A stretch of 64,000 bases of DNA from UBA2966 sp965242505 (lineage in GTDB: Bacteria; Pseudomonadota; Alphaproteobacteria; UBA2966): NCBI GenBank assembly GCA_965242505.1, contig OZ251449.1:1116001-1180000 (forward strand), given 5' to 3'. Shown piece by piece: positions 19,101 through 27,295 of this stretch. The number at the start of each line of letters is the position of its first letter. Position 1 is the first letter of the stretch. Made by a program: the position numbers and the translations under genes. The notes below the pieces were generated by a model, which made no database searches, had not been told where the DNA came from, and was given only the letters and a program-made list of their open reading frames with translations.

Positions 19101-19551
19101 TCGCCGCCAGCCGCAAGCTCTCCAGCCTCAAAGGGCGGCCCGCCACGTCCTCGCCCACCAGCACGAAGTCGCGCGTGTTCGTCGCCAACACCAGACGGTA
19201 GCGGCCCCAATAGCGGCTCACCTGATCGGAAGCCGCGGTGAGCCAGGCGTCGTCATCGACGGGCTTCACCTCCACCACGCCGCGCTCCGGCGTCTGGCCC
19301 TCCCGCGCGCGTCCCTTCTGCACCTGCTTCGCCGCATAGAGGCCGAAGTCGGGATGGCCCGCGCCCTGGTCTGCGAGCTCCTGGACGCAGAACGCCTTCG
19401 GCTTCAGCGTCGCGCCGACGGCGTTGAGCAACCCCGCGAGCGGGCCGTAGCTCGACCGCTCCCCGGTCGCCCCGCCCGAGGCCCGCACCCGCCGCAGGTC
19501 GGCGAAGTACGCCTCCACCGCCGCCGTCAATCGCGCGTTCGTCACCGCCAT
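16198..19551 (-). CDS. Type IIG-like restriction-modification enzyme, copy B
   Basis: 1117 residues, paralogue of copies A and C. P67-D68 and E94-V-K96 form the PD-ExK nuclease signature; methyltransferase motif I is D391-PCCGTG and motif IV N514-PPY517. Residues about 805-875 (16929-17139) are the divergent part, and here the DNA is strikingly AT-rich (16965-17075), as if a foreign recognition segment had been swapped in. The protein should cut and methylate DNA by itself, with methylation of adenine protecting the host site. Specificity differs from A and C if the variable segment is the recognition domain. No separate S or helicase gene is nearby. Confidence 0.82.
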   Translation of the reverse strand: MAVTNARLTAAVEAYFADLRRVRASGGATGERSSYGPLAGLLNAVGATLKPKAFCVQELADQGAGHPDFGLYAAKQVQKGRAREGQTPERGVVEVKPVDDDAWLTAASDQVSRYWGRYRLVLATNTRDFVLVGEDVAGRPLRLESLRLAASAEDFAARLETPRAFARAVGAGLGEYLSRALSHRAALAEPRDLAWLLASHARDGLARVEAAGDAPALAAIRSALEEALGVRFEGERGARFFRSTLVQTLFYGVFSAWVLWARRTPPPTGAFRWREAAWLLHAPVLRALFQQLSDPGRLQSLGLVEVLDWTSAALDRVDRAAFFSRFDEGAAVPYFYEPFLEAFDPELRKQLGVWYTPVEVVRYMVARVDHALKDDLGISEGLAAENVYVLDPCCGTGAYLAEVLRRIAANLEGQGLGALAGARVKRAAMERVFGFEIMPAPFVVAHLQVGLALRELDAPLADDGSERAGVFLTNALTGWEPRVTKPLPFPELEEERDRAERVKREAPILVILGNPPYNGFAGLAMDEERELSDAYRTAKRARKPEGQGLNDLYVRFFRMAERRIAEKTGHGVACFISNYSWLDGLSFTGMRERFLEAFDTVRIDNLNGDRYRTGKVAPDGTPDPSIFSTEGDPVGIQVGTAIATLVRKPDHAPAAGIGFRHLWGRGKRADLLATAEATPGALYENIDPVLPLGLPFARTAVGDAWFDWPSLPDLFPTSFPGVKTSRNGLLVDTDLDRLKARISDYFDPALNHEEVARRYPAAMKTTAQFDARRVRDALLARGGPNEDGFVRHAYRPLDDRWLYWETEGELLDRPRPNYKPHVFKGNVWLSFNQRPQKGAAEPRACVTEKIGCHDLIGNSTCFFPAWLRDDDLGGNGDGARRANLTEAARCYLKRLGLGVEDLFHHVLATLHDPAYRKANAGALGMEWPRIPLPGWPDGTDPDAAAALAASAARGRDLAALLDSETPVPGVTQGLLRPEIAAIAVPTTTDGRNMAGGDFALTAGWGHVGADGAVMPGQGRAIERSYTPEEREALGDALSVLGETTFDAHLNDRAFWRNVPAAVWRYRLGGYQVLKKWLSYRERPILNRSLTPEEVKHFTDTARRIAAILAVVPPSREA
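16929..17139 (-). other. Divergent, AT-rich putative target-recognition segment of copy B
   Basis: Residues about 805-875 of copy B (from WLYWETEGELL to FFPAWLRDD) match copies A and C poorly, while flanks match almost perfectly. Equivalent segments lie at about 13274-13484 in A and 20586-20796 in C. Low GC here against high GC on both sides points to a local exchange. Confidence 0.6.
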
Positions 19552-19590
19552 CGCCCCCTTGTCGCCGAGCGCGGCCCGTCATGCAAGCGC

Positions 19591-19807
19591 CATCCGGCGA
19601 CGGGGGCGCCGCAGGGCCCCGTTCGCGCTCCTCCCCCTGCTGCGACCCCCACCCCGACCCTCCCCCTGCCAGGGGGAGGGAGAACGAGGGGGACGGAGGG
19701 GCCGTTGACGCTCCTCCCCCCTGACAGGGGGAGGTCAGGAGGGGGGGTGGACCTCGGTCCCGCAACGCCGCGCGATCCTCGATCCCTACCGGTATGGGAA
19801 ATGCGGG
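19591..19807 (+). repeat. GC-rich dispersed repeat element, copy 6 (spacer of units B/C)
   Basis: Near duplicate of the element at 15930-16150, with the same right end GGTATGGGAAATGCGGG and the same distance to the following gene's stop codon. It was duplicated together with the restriction gene. Confidence 0.8.
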
Positions 19808-19854
19808 ATGGCGGCCCGGGCGCGCGGCGACTGCGAAAAGCGGTCGCGCCGGAA

Positions 19855-22800
19855 TCATGTCTCTCGCGAAGGAGGAACGACGGCCAGTATCGCCGCGATC
19901 CGCCGCGCGATACCGGCGAAACGCTGGACCTCTTCGGGCGAGAGCGGACGGCCGAGGATGGGGCGTTCGCGGTAGGAGAGCCATTTCTTGAGGACCTGGT
20001 AGCCGCCGAGCCTGTAGCGCCACACGGCGGCGGGGACGTTGCGCCAGAAGGCGCGGTCGTTCAGGTGCGCGTCGAACGTGGTTTCGCCCAAGACGGGAAG
20101 TGCGCCGCCGAGGGCTTCGCGTTCTTCCGGGGTGTAGGGGCGCTCGACGGCGCGGCCCTGGCCGGGCATGACGGCGCCGCCCGCGCCGACGTGGCCCCAA
20201 CCGGCGGCGAGCGCGAAGTCGTCGCCCGTCATGTTGCGCCCGTCCGTGGTGGTCGGGACGGCGATGGCGGCGGTCTCCGGGCGCAGCGGACCTTGCGTGA
20301 CACCGGGAACCGGGGTTTCGGAGTCGAGCAAGGCAGCGAGTTCGCGGCCGCACTCGGCCGATGTGACGAGGGCAGCCGCCGCGTCGGGATCGGCGCCGTC
20401 GGGCCATCCGGGGAGGGGGATGCGGGGCCATTCCATGCCGAGCGCGCCGGCGTTGGCCTTGCGGTAGGCAGGGTCGTGGAGGGTGGCGAGGACGTGATGA
20501 AACAGGTCCTCGACGCCGAGGCCCAGACGCTTCAGGTAGCAATGCGCGGCCTCCGTCAGATTGGCCCGGCGCGCGCCGTCGCCATTGCCGCCGAGGTCGT
20601 CGTCGCGGAGCCATACGGGAAAGAGATTGGCGCCGCGTTCGATCAAATGCGACGAACTCATGTGCGTGGTGACGTACGCCTGCGGCTCCGCCGCCCCCCT
20701 GCGGAGATGCCGGGCTGCGGACAACCAAGGATTCCCCTCGAACACGTGGGGCTTGTAGTCCGCGCGTTTCTCGTCGAGCAGCTTCGTTTCCGCCTCCCAA
20801 TAGAGCCATCTCGTATCGAACGGGCGATAGGCGAAGCGGATGAACCCGGCCTCGTCCGGCCCGCCGCGCTTGAGCAGCGCGTCCCGCACCGAGCGGGCGG
20901 CGAACCGCGCCGTATCCCTCATGGCCACCGGGTAGCGCCGAGCGATCTCCTCGTGGCTCAAGGCCGGATCGAAGTAGTCGCCGAGGCGCGCCTCCAGCCG
21001 GTCGAGATCGATATCGACCAAGAAACCGTTGCGGCTGGTCGTGACCCCGGGGAACGACGTCGGGAACAGGTCGGGCAAGGACGGCCAGTCGAACCAGCCC
21101 CCGCCGACCGCCGTGCGCGCGAAGGGCAGCCCGAGCGGCAAGACCGGGTCGACGGCCTCATAGAGCATCCCCGGGGCCGCTTCCGCCGTCGCCAGCAGGT
21201 CCGCGCGCTTGCCCCGCCCCCACAGATGCCGGAAGCCGATACCGGCGGCCGGCGCATGATCGGGTTTGCGCACCAGCGTCGCGATGGCCGTCCCCACCTG
21301 GATACCGACCGGGTCGCCCTCGGTCGAGAAGATACTCGGGTCCGGCGTCCCGTCCGGCGCGACCTTGCCGGTCCTGTACTTGTCGCCGTTCAGGCAATCG
21401 ACGCGGATGGCGTCGAACGCCTCCAGGAACCGTTCCCTCATTCCCGTGAACGACAACCCGTCCAGCCACGAGTAATTCGAGATGAAGCACGCCACCCCGC
21501 GGCCCGTCTTCTCGGCGATGCGCCGCTCCGCCATGCGGAAGAAGCGGACGTAGAGATCGTTCAGCCCTTGCCCCTCGGGTTTGCGCGCCCGTTTCGCCGT
21601 CCGGTAGGCGTCCGACAGCTCGCGTTCTTCGTCCATCGCCAGCCCCGCGAAGCCGTTGTAGGGCGGGTTGCCCAGGATCACCAGGATCGGCGCCTCCCGC
21701 TTCACGCGCTCCGCCCGGTCGCGCTCCTCCTCCAGTTCCGGGAACGGCAACGGCTTCGTCACCCGCGGCTCCCAACCGGTGAGCGCGTTGGTCAGGAACA
21801 CTCCAGGTCGCTCCGTCCCGTCGTCGGCCAGCGGCGCGTCGAGGTCCCGCAGCGCCAGCCCCACTTGCAGATGCGCCACCACGAACGGCGCCGGCATGAT
21901 CTCGAACCCGAACACGCGCTCCGTCGCCGCCCGTTTGACCCTGGCCCCCGCCAGCGCGCCCAGCCCCTGCCCCTCCAGGTTGGCGGCGATGCGGCGTAGC
22001 ACCTCCGCTAGGTAGGCCCCCGTCCCGCAGCACGGGTCCAGGACGTAGACGTTCTCCGCCGCCAGGCCCTCCGATATGCCGAGATCGTCCTTCAGTGCGT
22101 GGTCCACGCGGGCGACCATGTAGCGCACCACTTCCACCGGCGTGTACCAGACCCCCAACTGCTTGCGGAGTTCGGGATCGAACGCCTCCAGGAACGGTTC
22201 GTAGAAGTAGGGCACCGCCGCGCCCTCGTCGAAGCGCGAGAAGAACGCTGCCCGGTCCACCCGGTCGAGCGCGGCGGACGTCCAGTCCAGCACTTCCACC
22301 AGACCGAGCGGTTGCAGCCGGCCGGGTTGGGATAGCTGCTGGAACAGCGCCGCCAGCACCGGCGCGCGCAGGTGCCAGACGGCTTCATGCCAGTTGAATG
22401 GCTCTGTCGGCGGCAGCGTCCGTCGCGCCCACAGCACCCAGGCGGAGAACACGCCGTAGAACAGCGTCTGCACCAAAGTCGAGCGGAAGAACCGCGCACC
22501 CCGCTCCCCCTCGAAGCGGACGCCCAGCGCCTCTTCGAGAGCGGAGCGGATTGCCGCCAACGCCGGCGCGTCCCCCGCCGCCTCGACGCGCGCCAGACCG
22601 TCGCGGGCATGGGACGCCAGAAGCCACGCCAGGTCCCGCGGCTCCGCCAGCGCCGCCCGGTGCGACAGCGCGCGGGCCAGATACTCGCCAAGACCCGCGC
22701 CCACCGCGCGGGCGAAGGCGCGCGGCGTCTCCAGACGGGCCGCGAAATCCTCGGCGCTCTCCGCCAGCCGCAGGCTCTCCAGCCTCAAGGGACGGCCCGC

Positions 22801-23208
22801 CGCGTCCTCGCCCACCAGCACGAAGTCGCGGGTGTTGGTCGCCAGCACCAGACGGTAGCGGCCCCAATAGCGGCTCACCTGATCGCTTGCCGCCGTCAGC
22901 CAGGCATCGTCATCGACGGGCTTCACCTCGACCACGCCGCGCTCCGGCGCCTGCCCCTCGCGCGGCTGGCCCCGCTGGACCTGCCGGGCCGTATAGAGGC
23001 CGAAGTCGGGATGGCCCGCGCCCTGGTCGGCGAGCTCCTGGACGCAGAACGCCTTCGGCTTCAGCATCGCGCCGACGGCGTTGAGCAGGTTCGCGAGCGG
23101 GCCGTAGCTCGACCGCTCCCCGGTCGCCCCGCCCGAGGCGCGCACCCGCCGCAGGTCGGCGAAGTACGCCTCCACCGCCGCCGTCAGCTTCGCGTTCGTC
23201 ACCGCCAT
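19855..23208 (-). CDS. Type IIG-like restriction-modification enzyme, copy C
   Basis: 1117 residues, same length as copy B and nearly identical to it outside about residues 670-875. The nuclease PD/EVK motifs, methyltransferase DPCCGTG and NPPY are all intact, so it looks functional. The variable segment (about 20586-20796) carries YKPHVFEGNPWLSAARHLRRG where A and B have other residues. It is the first unit in the direction of transcription. The three copies lie in the same orientation but are separated by hairpin-rich spacers, so they may be transcribed independently. Confidence 0.82.
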   Translation of the reverse strand: MAVTNAKLTAAVEAYFADLRRVRASGGATGERSSYGPLANLLNAVGAMLKPKAFCVQELADQGAGHPDFGLYTARQVQRGQPREGQAPERGVVEVKPVDDDAWLTAASDQVSRYWGRYRLVLATNTRDFVLVGEDAAGRPLRLESLRLAESAEDFAARLETPRAFARAVGAGLGEYLARALSHRAALAEPRDLAWLLASHARDGLARVEAAGDAPALAAIRSALEEALGVRFEGERGARFFRSTLVQTLFYGVFSAWVLWARRTLPPTEPFNWHEAVWHLRAPVLAALFQQLSQPGRLQPLGLVEVLDWTSAALDRVDRAAFFSRFDEGAAVPYFYEPFLEAFDPELRKQLGVWYTPVEVVRYMVARVDHALKDDLGISEGLAAENVYVLDPCCGTGAYLAEVLRRIAANLEGQGLGALAGARVKRAATERVFGFEIMPAPFVVAHLQVGLALRDLDAPLADDGTERPGVFLTNALTGWEPRVTKPLPFPELEEERDRAERVKREAPILVILGNPPYNGFAGLAMDEERELSDAYRTAKRARKPEGQGLNDLYVRFFRMAERRIAEKTGRGVACFISNYSWLDGLSFTGMRERFLEAFDAIRVDCLNGDKYRTGKVAPDGTPDPSIFSTEGDPVGIQVGTAIATLVRKPDHAPAAGIGFRHLWGRGKRADLLATAEAAPGMLYEAVDPVLPLGLPFARTAVGGGWFDWPSLPDLFPTSFPGVTTSRNGFLVDIDLDRLEARLGDYFDPALSHEEIARRYPVAMRDTARFAARSVRDALLKRGGPDEAGFIRFAYRPFDTRWLYWEAETKLLDEKRADYKPHVFEGNPWLSAARHLRRGAAEPQAYVTTHMSSSHLIERGANLFPVWLRDDDLGGNGDGARRANLTEAAHCYLKRLGLGVEDLFHHVLATLHDPAYRKANAGALGMEWPRIPLPGWPDGADPDAAAALVTSAECGRELAALLDSETPVPGVTQGPLRPETAAIAVPTTTDGRNMTGDDFALAAGWGHVGAGGAVMPGQGRAVERPYTPEEREALGGALPVLGETTFDAHLNDRAFWRNVPAAVWRYRLGGYQVLKKWLSYRERPILGRPLSPEEVQRFAGIARRIAAILAVVPPSRET

Positions 23209-23246
23209 CGCCCCCTTGTCGCCGAGCGCGCCCCATCATGCAAGCG

Positions 23247-23405
23247 CCGTCCGGCGACGGGGGCGCCGCAGGGTCCGTTCGCGCTCCCCCCTGGCGCGAC
23301 CCCCACCCCGACCCTCCCCCTGCAAGGGGGAGGGAGAACGAGGGGAGACGGAGGTTTCCGTTCATGCTCCTCCTCCCTGTCAGGGGGGAGGTCGGGAGAG
23401 GGGTG
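23247..23405 (+). repeat. GC-rich dispersed repeat element, copy 7
   Basis: Starts GGCGACGGGGGCGCCGCAGG, with the CCCTGCAAGGGGGAGGG and CTCCCTGTCAGGGGGGAGG arms. It lies between the first restriction gene and the hyuB stop codon; the right end is truncated compared with copies 5 and 6. Confidence 0.75.
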
Positions 23406-23441
23406 AGGCATGAACGGGCGCCATGGGCAGAGGAGCGCCGG

Positions 23442-25130
23442 TCACGGATCGGGCGACCAGCCGTAGGTTTCCGCCGCGCCCTCCGGCGTGACGTAGCCCT
23501 CGGCGACGTCGCGCGCGATGGCGGCGGGGTCGCGTTCGGCGACCGGGCCGAACCCGCCGGCGCCGGACAGGCGGACGCTGACGACATCGCCGCGCTTCAG
23601 CTCTCGCCGTTCCTTCGAGCTCATCGGCCGCGCCTCGCCGTCGGGATTGAGAATCGTCTCCGCAAGCCTGCCGCAGCCCCCGCCGGCGATCCCGTAGGGC
23701 TCGAACTTGTGGCGGTCGCCAAGCAGGTTGAGCGTCGCCGAGCCGGCGCGCAGCTCGATGTCCTTGCGCAGTCCGCAGCCGCCGCGGAACTTGCCGGGAC
23801 CCGCCGAGTCGGGGATGAGCTCGACCCGATGGACGAGAACGGGGTTGTGCGCCTCGTGCACCTCGACGGGAATGTTCGGACAGTTCATCACCGGGCTCAT
23901 CGCCTCGATCCCGTCCTTCATCGCCTGCCCGCCGTAGCCCGCGAACACGACGTCGTAGAGGATGAAGGGCTCGCCCGTGCGGTCGTCGACGCCGCCCATC
24001 TGGATGTTGGTCCAGTGGGAGAACGCCGCCATCGCGCGATCGGGGAGGAGCTCCGCGAGGATGCCGTTCATGGCTTCGTAGATGCGGATCTGCGCCACGG
24101 CCCGCCCGCCCGACGGCGCGGGATAGACCGGATTGAACGCGGAGCCCTCGCGGCCGCGCACCTCGAGGGCGCGGATGACGCCGTCGTTCTGCGGCAGCAG
24201 CGCGTCGGTGTAGGCCTTGACGATGAAGTACAGCCAGCACTGGGTGAACGTCTTGTAGCAGTTCATGCCGGCCGGGACCTGGTCGGAGCTCCCGGAGAAA
24301 TCGGCGGTGATGCCGCCGTCCCTGATCTCCATTCGCACGTGGACGCGTATCGGTTCCGTGTCCGGCCCGCTGTCGTCGAAGAAGTCCTCGAACTCGTAGA
24401 CGCCTTCCGGCATTCGGCGAATGAGGTCGCGGATGCGCCGCTCGGAGCGGTCCAGGATCTCCTCGATCGCCGCCTCCATCGTGTCCTCGCCGTAGCGCTC
24501 GTACATGCGGACCAGCCGCCGCGAACCCACGTAGTCGGCGTTGGCCTGCGCCCGGAGGTCGCCGCCCACCTTGTTCGGCACCCGCACGTTGCCGAGGATG
24601 ATGCGCATGACGTCTTCGCAGAATTCCCCGTCGCTCATGATCTTGACGGGCAGGATGCGCAACCCCTCCTGATAGGCCTCGGTGACCCCCATGATCGCCT
24701 GGGAGCCCGGCACCGCGCCGCCCATGTCGGCGTGATGGCAGATGTCGGTGGCGTATCCGACGACGTGGTCCTCGAACCACACCGGCATGACGACGAAGCA
24801 GTCGGGGTAGTGGCCCGAGCCGATGGCGGAATCGTTGACCAGGACCGCGTCCCCGGGGTTCAGCCTGTCCTCGGGGAAATACTCCATCACCGACCGCACG
24901 ACGTGGGGCATGGACCCGAGGTGGCCCGGCGTGAAGTTGCCCTGGGCCAGCATGCGCCCCCGGCGGTCGAAGATCGCCGTCGAGAAATCGTCGCCCTCGC
25001 GCACGGCGTCGGAGAAGGCCGTCTGCCGCAGGGTCGTGCCCATCTCCTCCGCGATGGAAACGAAGCCGCCCCAGATCACGGAAAGCGTGATGGGGTCGAC
25101 CGGCCGATTGCCGCGCGCCGCCTCGGTCAT
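23442..25130 (-). CDS. hyuB: Hydantoinase B / oxoprolinase family protein
   Basis: 562 residues, full length for HyuB subunits. Recognisable family segments: VIWGGFVSIAEEMGTTLRQ near the start, NDSAIGSGHYPD, DICHHADMGG, DFSGSSDQVPAGMN, and the C-terminal LSGAGGFGP. HyuB is the non-ATPase half of ATP-dependent hydantoinases, 5-oxoprolinases and related carboxylases, working as a complex with HyuA. It lies 6 bases downstream of hyuA, so the two are surely co-transcribed. The exact substrate (hydantoin, 5-oxoproline, other lactam) cannot be read from the sequence. Confidence 0.9.
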   Translation of the reverse strand: MTEAARGNRPVDPITLSVIWGGFVSIAEEMGTTLRQTAFSDAVREGDDFSTAIFDRRGRMLAQGNFTPGHLGSMPHVVRSVMEYFPEDRLNPGDAVLVNDSAIGSGHYPDCFVVMPVWFEDHVVGYATDICHHADMGGAVPGSQAIMGVTEAYQEGLRILPVKIMSDGEFCEDVMRIILGNVRVPNKVGGDLRAQANADYVGSRRLVRMYERYGEDTMEAAIEEILDRSERRIRDLIRRMPEGVYEFEDFFDDSGPDTEPIRVHVRMEIRDGGITADFSGSSDQVPAGMNCYKTFTQCWLYFIVKAYTDALLPQNDGVIRALEVRGREGSAFNPVYPAPSGGRAVAQIRIYEAMNGILAELLPDRAMAAFSHWTNIQMGGVDDRTGEPFILYDVVFAGYGGQAMKDGIEAMSPVMNCPNIPVEVHEAHNPVLVHRVELIPDSAGPGKFRGGCGLRKDIELRAGSATLNLLGDRHKFEPYGIAGGGCGRLAETILNPDGEARPMSSKERRELKRGDVVSVRLSGAGGFGPVAERDPAAIARDVAEGYVTPEGAAETYGWSPDP

Positions 25131-25136
25131 GTCAGT

Positions 25137-27233
25137 TCACTCCTCGTATCCGACCTTGATCGCCATGTGCCCCGACGGACCGACCGTCACCGCGTCGCCG
25201 GGGAGGACGACCGTCGTCGACTCCCGCTCCTCCACGATCGCCGGTCCCTCGAACGCGTCGCCTTCCCGCAGGCGATAGCGGTCGACGACATCGCATTCGG
25301 CGAACCCGTCCAGCTCCGGGAACCAGGCCCGGCGCGCGCCGACGACCGCGCTCCCGCCCACCTCCCCGAGGCCGTCGAAGCGGCATGGCGCATCGCGGTC
25401 GCCGGGAACGGTCGCCACCAGGCACCAGTCGATGGCCTCGATCCCGGCGTCGGGATCGGTGAATCCGAAGTTCCGCAGGTAGCCCTCGACGAACGCCTCG
25501 CCGACCTTGCCGGGGTAGCTCTCGTCGATGGGGCCGTCGGGAAGGTCGACCTTGCGCTCGTACCCCTGCCCGACGTAGCGCATGTAGGCGTACCGCGACC
25601 ATCTCGGCGCGCCCGCTCCGCCCAGGCGGGCGAGGTCGGCCCGGACGCGCGCCTCGAGCTCCTCGTAGACGGCGGAGATGTCGGCCGCCGCGTCCGGCCG
25701 GATCCGGATGACGCGCGTCAGCGCCGCGTCGATCCTGTTGTCCGCCTCCAGCAGGCCGACGGCCGATCCGACGCCGGCGCCGTAGGGGACGATGATCTCC
25801 GGTATCCCGAGCGACCGGGCGATGCGCGCGGCGTGGACGGGCCCCGCGCCCCCGAACGACACCAGCGTGTAGCCGCGAGGGTCGCGCCCCCGTTCGACCG
25901 AGACGACGCGCATGGCGCGTTCCATGTTGACGTTGGCGACGGCGTGGATCCCCCAGGCCGCCTCGCCGACGGAGAGACCGAGCGGCGCGGCGATCGCCCG
26001 GCGAACGCCCTCCTCCGCCGCCGCGCGGTCGAGCGACATGGCGCCGCCGTTGAAGTAGTCGGGGTTGAGATAGCCGAGAACGAGGTTGGCGTCCGTCACC
26101 GTCGGCTCGGCGCCGCCCTGGCCGTAGCAGACGGGGCCGGGATCGGCGCCCGCGCTCTCCGGCCCGACGACGATGACCCCGAGCTCCGTCCGCGCGACGC
26201 TGCCGCCCCCCGCCCCTATCTCCAGGAGCTCCACGGCCGGAACGTTGAGGGGGATGCCGCTCCCCGGACGGCAGTTGATCATGGCCACCTCGAAGGTCGC
26301 CATGACGGCGGGCTCCCCGCCCTCTATCGCGCCGAGCTTGGCCGTCGTGCCGCCCATGTCGAACGTCAGCAGGTCCCGCCGGCCTTCCTCGCGGCCGACG
26401 ACGCCGCACATCATGACCCCGGCCGCGGGGCCGGACTCCACGATGCGGACCGGCATGTCGCGGGCGAGCTCCGGAGGCGCGAGGCCGGCGTTCGACTGCA
26501 TGATGAACAGATCGCTCTCGATCCCGCGTTCCTTCAGCGCGCCTTCGAGCTTGCCGAGATAGCGGTCGACGACGGGCTTCACGTAGGCGTTCGCCAACGT
26601 CGTGCTGAAGCGCTCGAACTCGCGCATCTTGGGCGATATCTCGGAGGACAGCGAGACCGGCACGTCCGGCAGCCGGGCGGCGATGGCGTCGCGCGCCTCC
26701 CGCTCGTGGCGACCGTCGGCGTAGGCGTGGATGAAGGCCACCGCCGCCGACTCGTAGCCCCCGTCCGCGATCGCGTCGACGACGTTCTCGACGCTGGCGC
26801 GGTCGACGGGCTTCACGGTTTCTCCATGGACGTCGATTCGCTCGTCGACCTCGAACACGTCCTTGCGGTCGACCAGAGGCGCCGGCTTGGTCAGGTAGAC
26901 GTCGAAGGTGTCGTAGCGTTTCTGCCGACCCATGACGATGACGTCGCGGAACCCCCGGGTGGTGACGAAGGCGGTTCGCGGCCCCTTGCGCTCGATGATG
27001 GCGTTGGTGGCCACCGTCGTCGCATGGAGGATCGCGTCGACGTCCCCGCCCTCGACCCCCGTCTCCTCGAGGAGATCGGACAGCCCCGAGAGGACGGCGC
27101 GACTCGGATCGTCAGGCGTGCTCGGCACCTTCCAGAAGCGCATGCCGTCGTTCCCGGCGCCGCGGAGCACGAAGTCGGTGAACGTGCCGCCGATGTCGAA
27201 GGCGATCCGGACGGGCGGGGTCGGGCCGTTCAT
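25137..27233 (-). CDS. hyuA: Hydantoinase/oxoprolinase subunit A (HyuA), paralogue 1
   Basis: 698-residue ATP-binding subunit of the actin/ASKHA type. N-terminal phosphate loop FDIGGTFTDF at about 11-20, second nucleotide segment TFDMGGTTAKLG, and SFGGAGPVHA in the C-terminal half. It hydrolyses ATP to activate the amide or lactam bond. The ATG at 27233 is used because it places the first glycine loop at the usual N-terminal distance; an upstream in-frame ATG at 27299 overlaps the neighbouring gene. 62 bases downstream of the enolase-superfamily gene, in the same operon. Confidence 0.9.
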   Translation of the reverse strand: MNGPTPPVRIAFDIGGTFTDFVLRGAGNDGMRFWKVPSTPDDPSRAVLSGLSDLLEETGVEGGDVDAILHATTVATNAIIERKGPRTAFVTTRGFRDVIVMGRQKRYDTFDVYLTKPAPLVDRKDVFEVDERIDVHGETVKPVDRASVENVVDAIADGGYESAAVAFIHAYADGRHEREARDAIAARLPDVPVSLSSEISPKMREFERFSTTLANAYVKPVVDRYLGKLEGALKERGIESDLFIMQSNAGLAPPELARDMPVRIVESGPAAGVMMCGVVGREEGRRDLLTFDMGGTTAKLGAIEGGEPAVMATFEVAMINCRPGSGIPLNVPAVELLEIGAGGGSVARTELGVIVVGPESAGADPGPVCYGQGGAEPTVTDANLVLGYLNPDYFNGGAMSLDRAAAEEGVRRAIAAPLGLSVGEAAWGIHAVANVNMERAMRVVSVERGRDPRGYTLVSFGGAGPVHAARIARSLGIPEIIVPYGAGVGSAVGLLEADNRIDAALTRVIRIRPDAAADISAVYEELEARVRADLARLGGAGAPRWSRYAYMRYVGQGYERKVDLPDGPIDESYPGKVGEAFVEGYLRNFGFTDPDAGIEAIDWCLVATVPGDRDAPCRFDGLGEVGGSAVVGARRAWFPELDGFAECDVVDRYRLREGDAFEGPAIVEERESTTVVLPGDAVTVGPSGHMAIKVGYEE

Positions 27234-27295
27234 CGGGCGCAGCGAAACTCCGCGTGGTCGTTGCGCCGCCGCTCCATGCGGCGGCGAGGCGGGCG

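Larger units (their letters stand above)
12600..23410 (-). repeat. Tandem triplication of a ~3.66-kb unit (restriction gene plus spacer)
   Basis: Start codons of the three homologous genes lie at 15896, 19551 and 23208, spacings of 3655 and 3657 bp. The spacers are repeated too: each contains the same GC-rich repeat element at the same place. Coding similarity is near-complete outside a segment of roughly 70 codons in the C-terminal half. Low-divergence tandem copies like these are prone to unequal recombination. Confidence 0.9.

Noticed and set aside
17089..21999. Open frame of more than 1,600 codons on the plus strand opposite restriction copies B and C
   Set aside because: Antisense shadow of two high-GC genes. 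The translation is rich in Arg/His/Gln/Pro with no recognisable motif, and it crosses a gene boundary and a repeat element.
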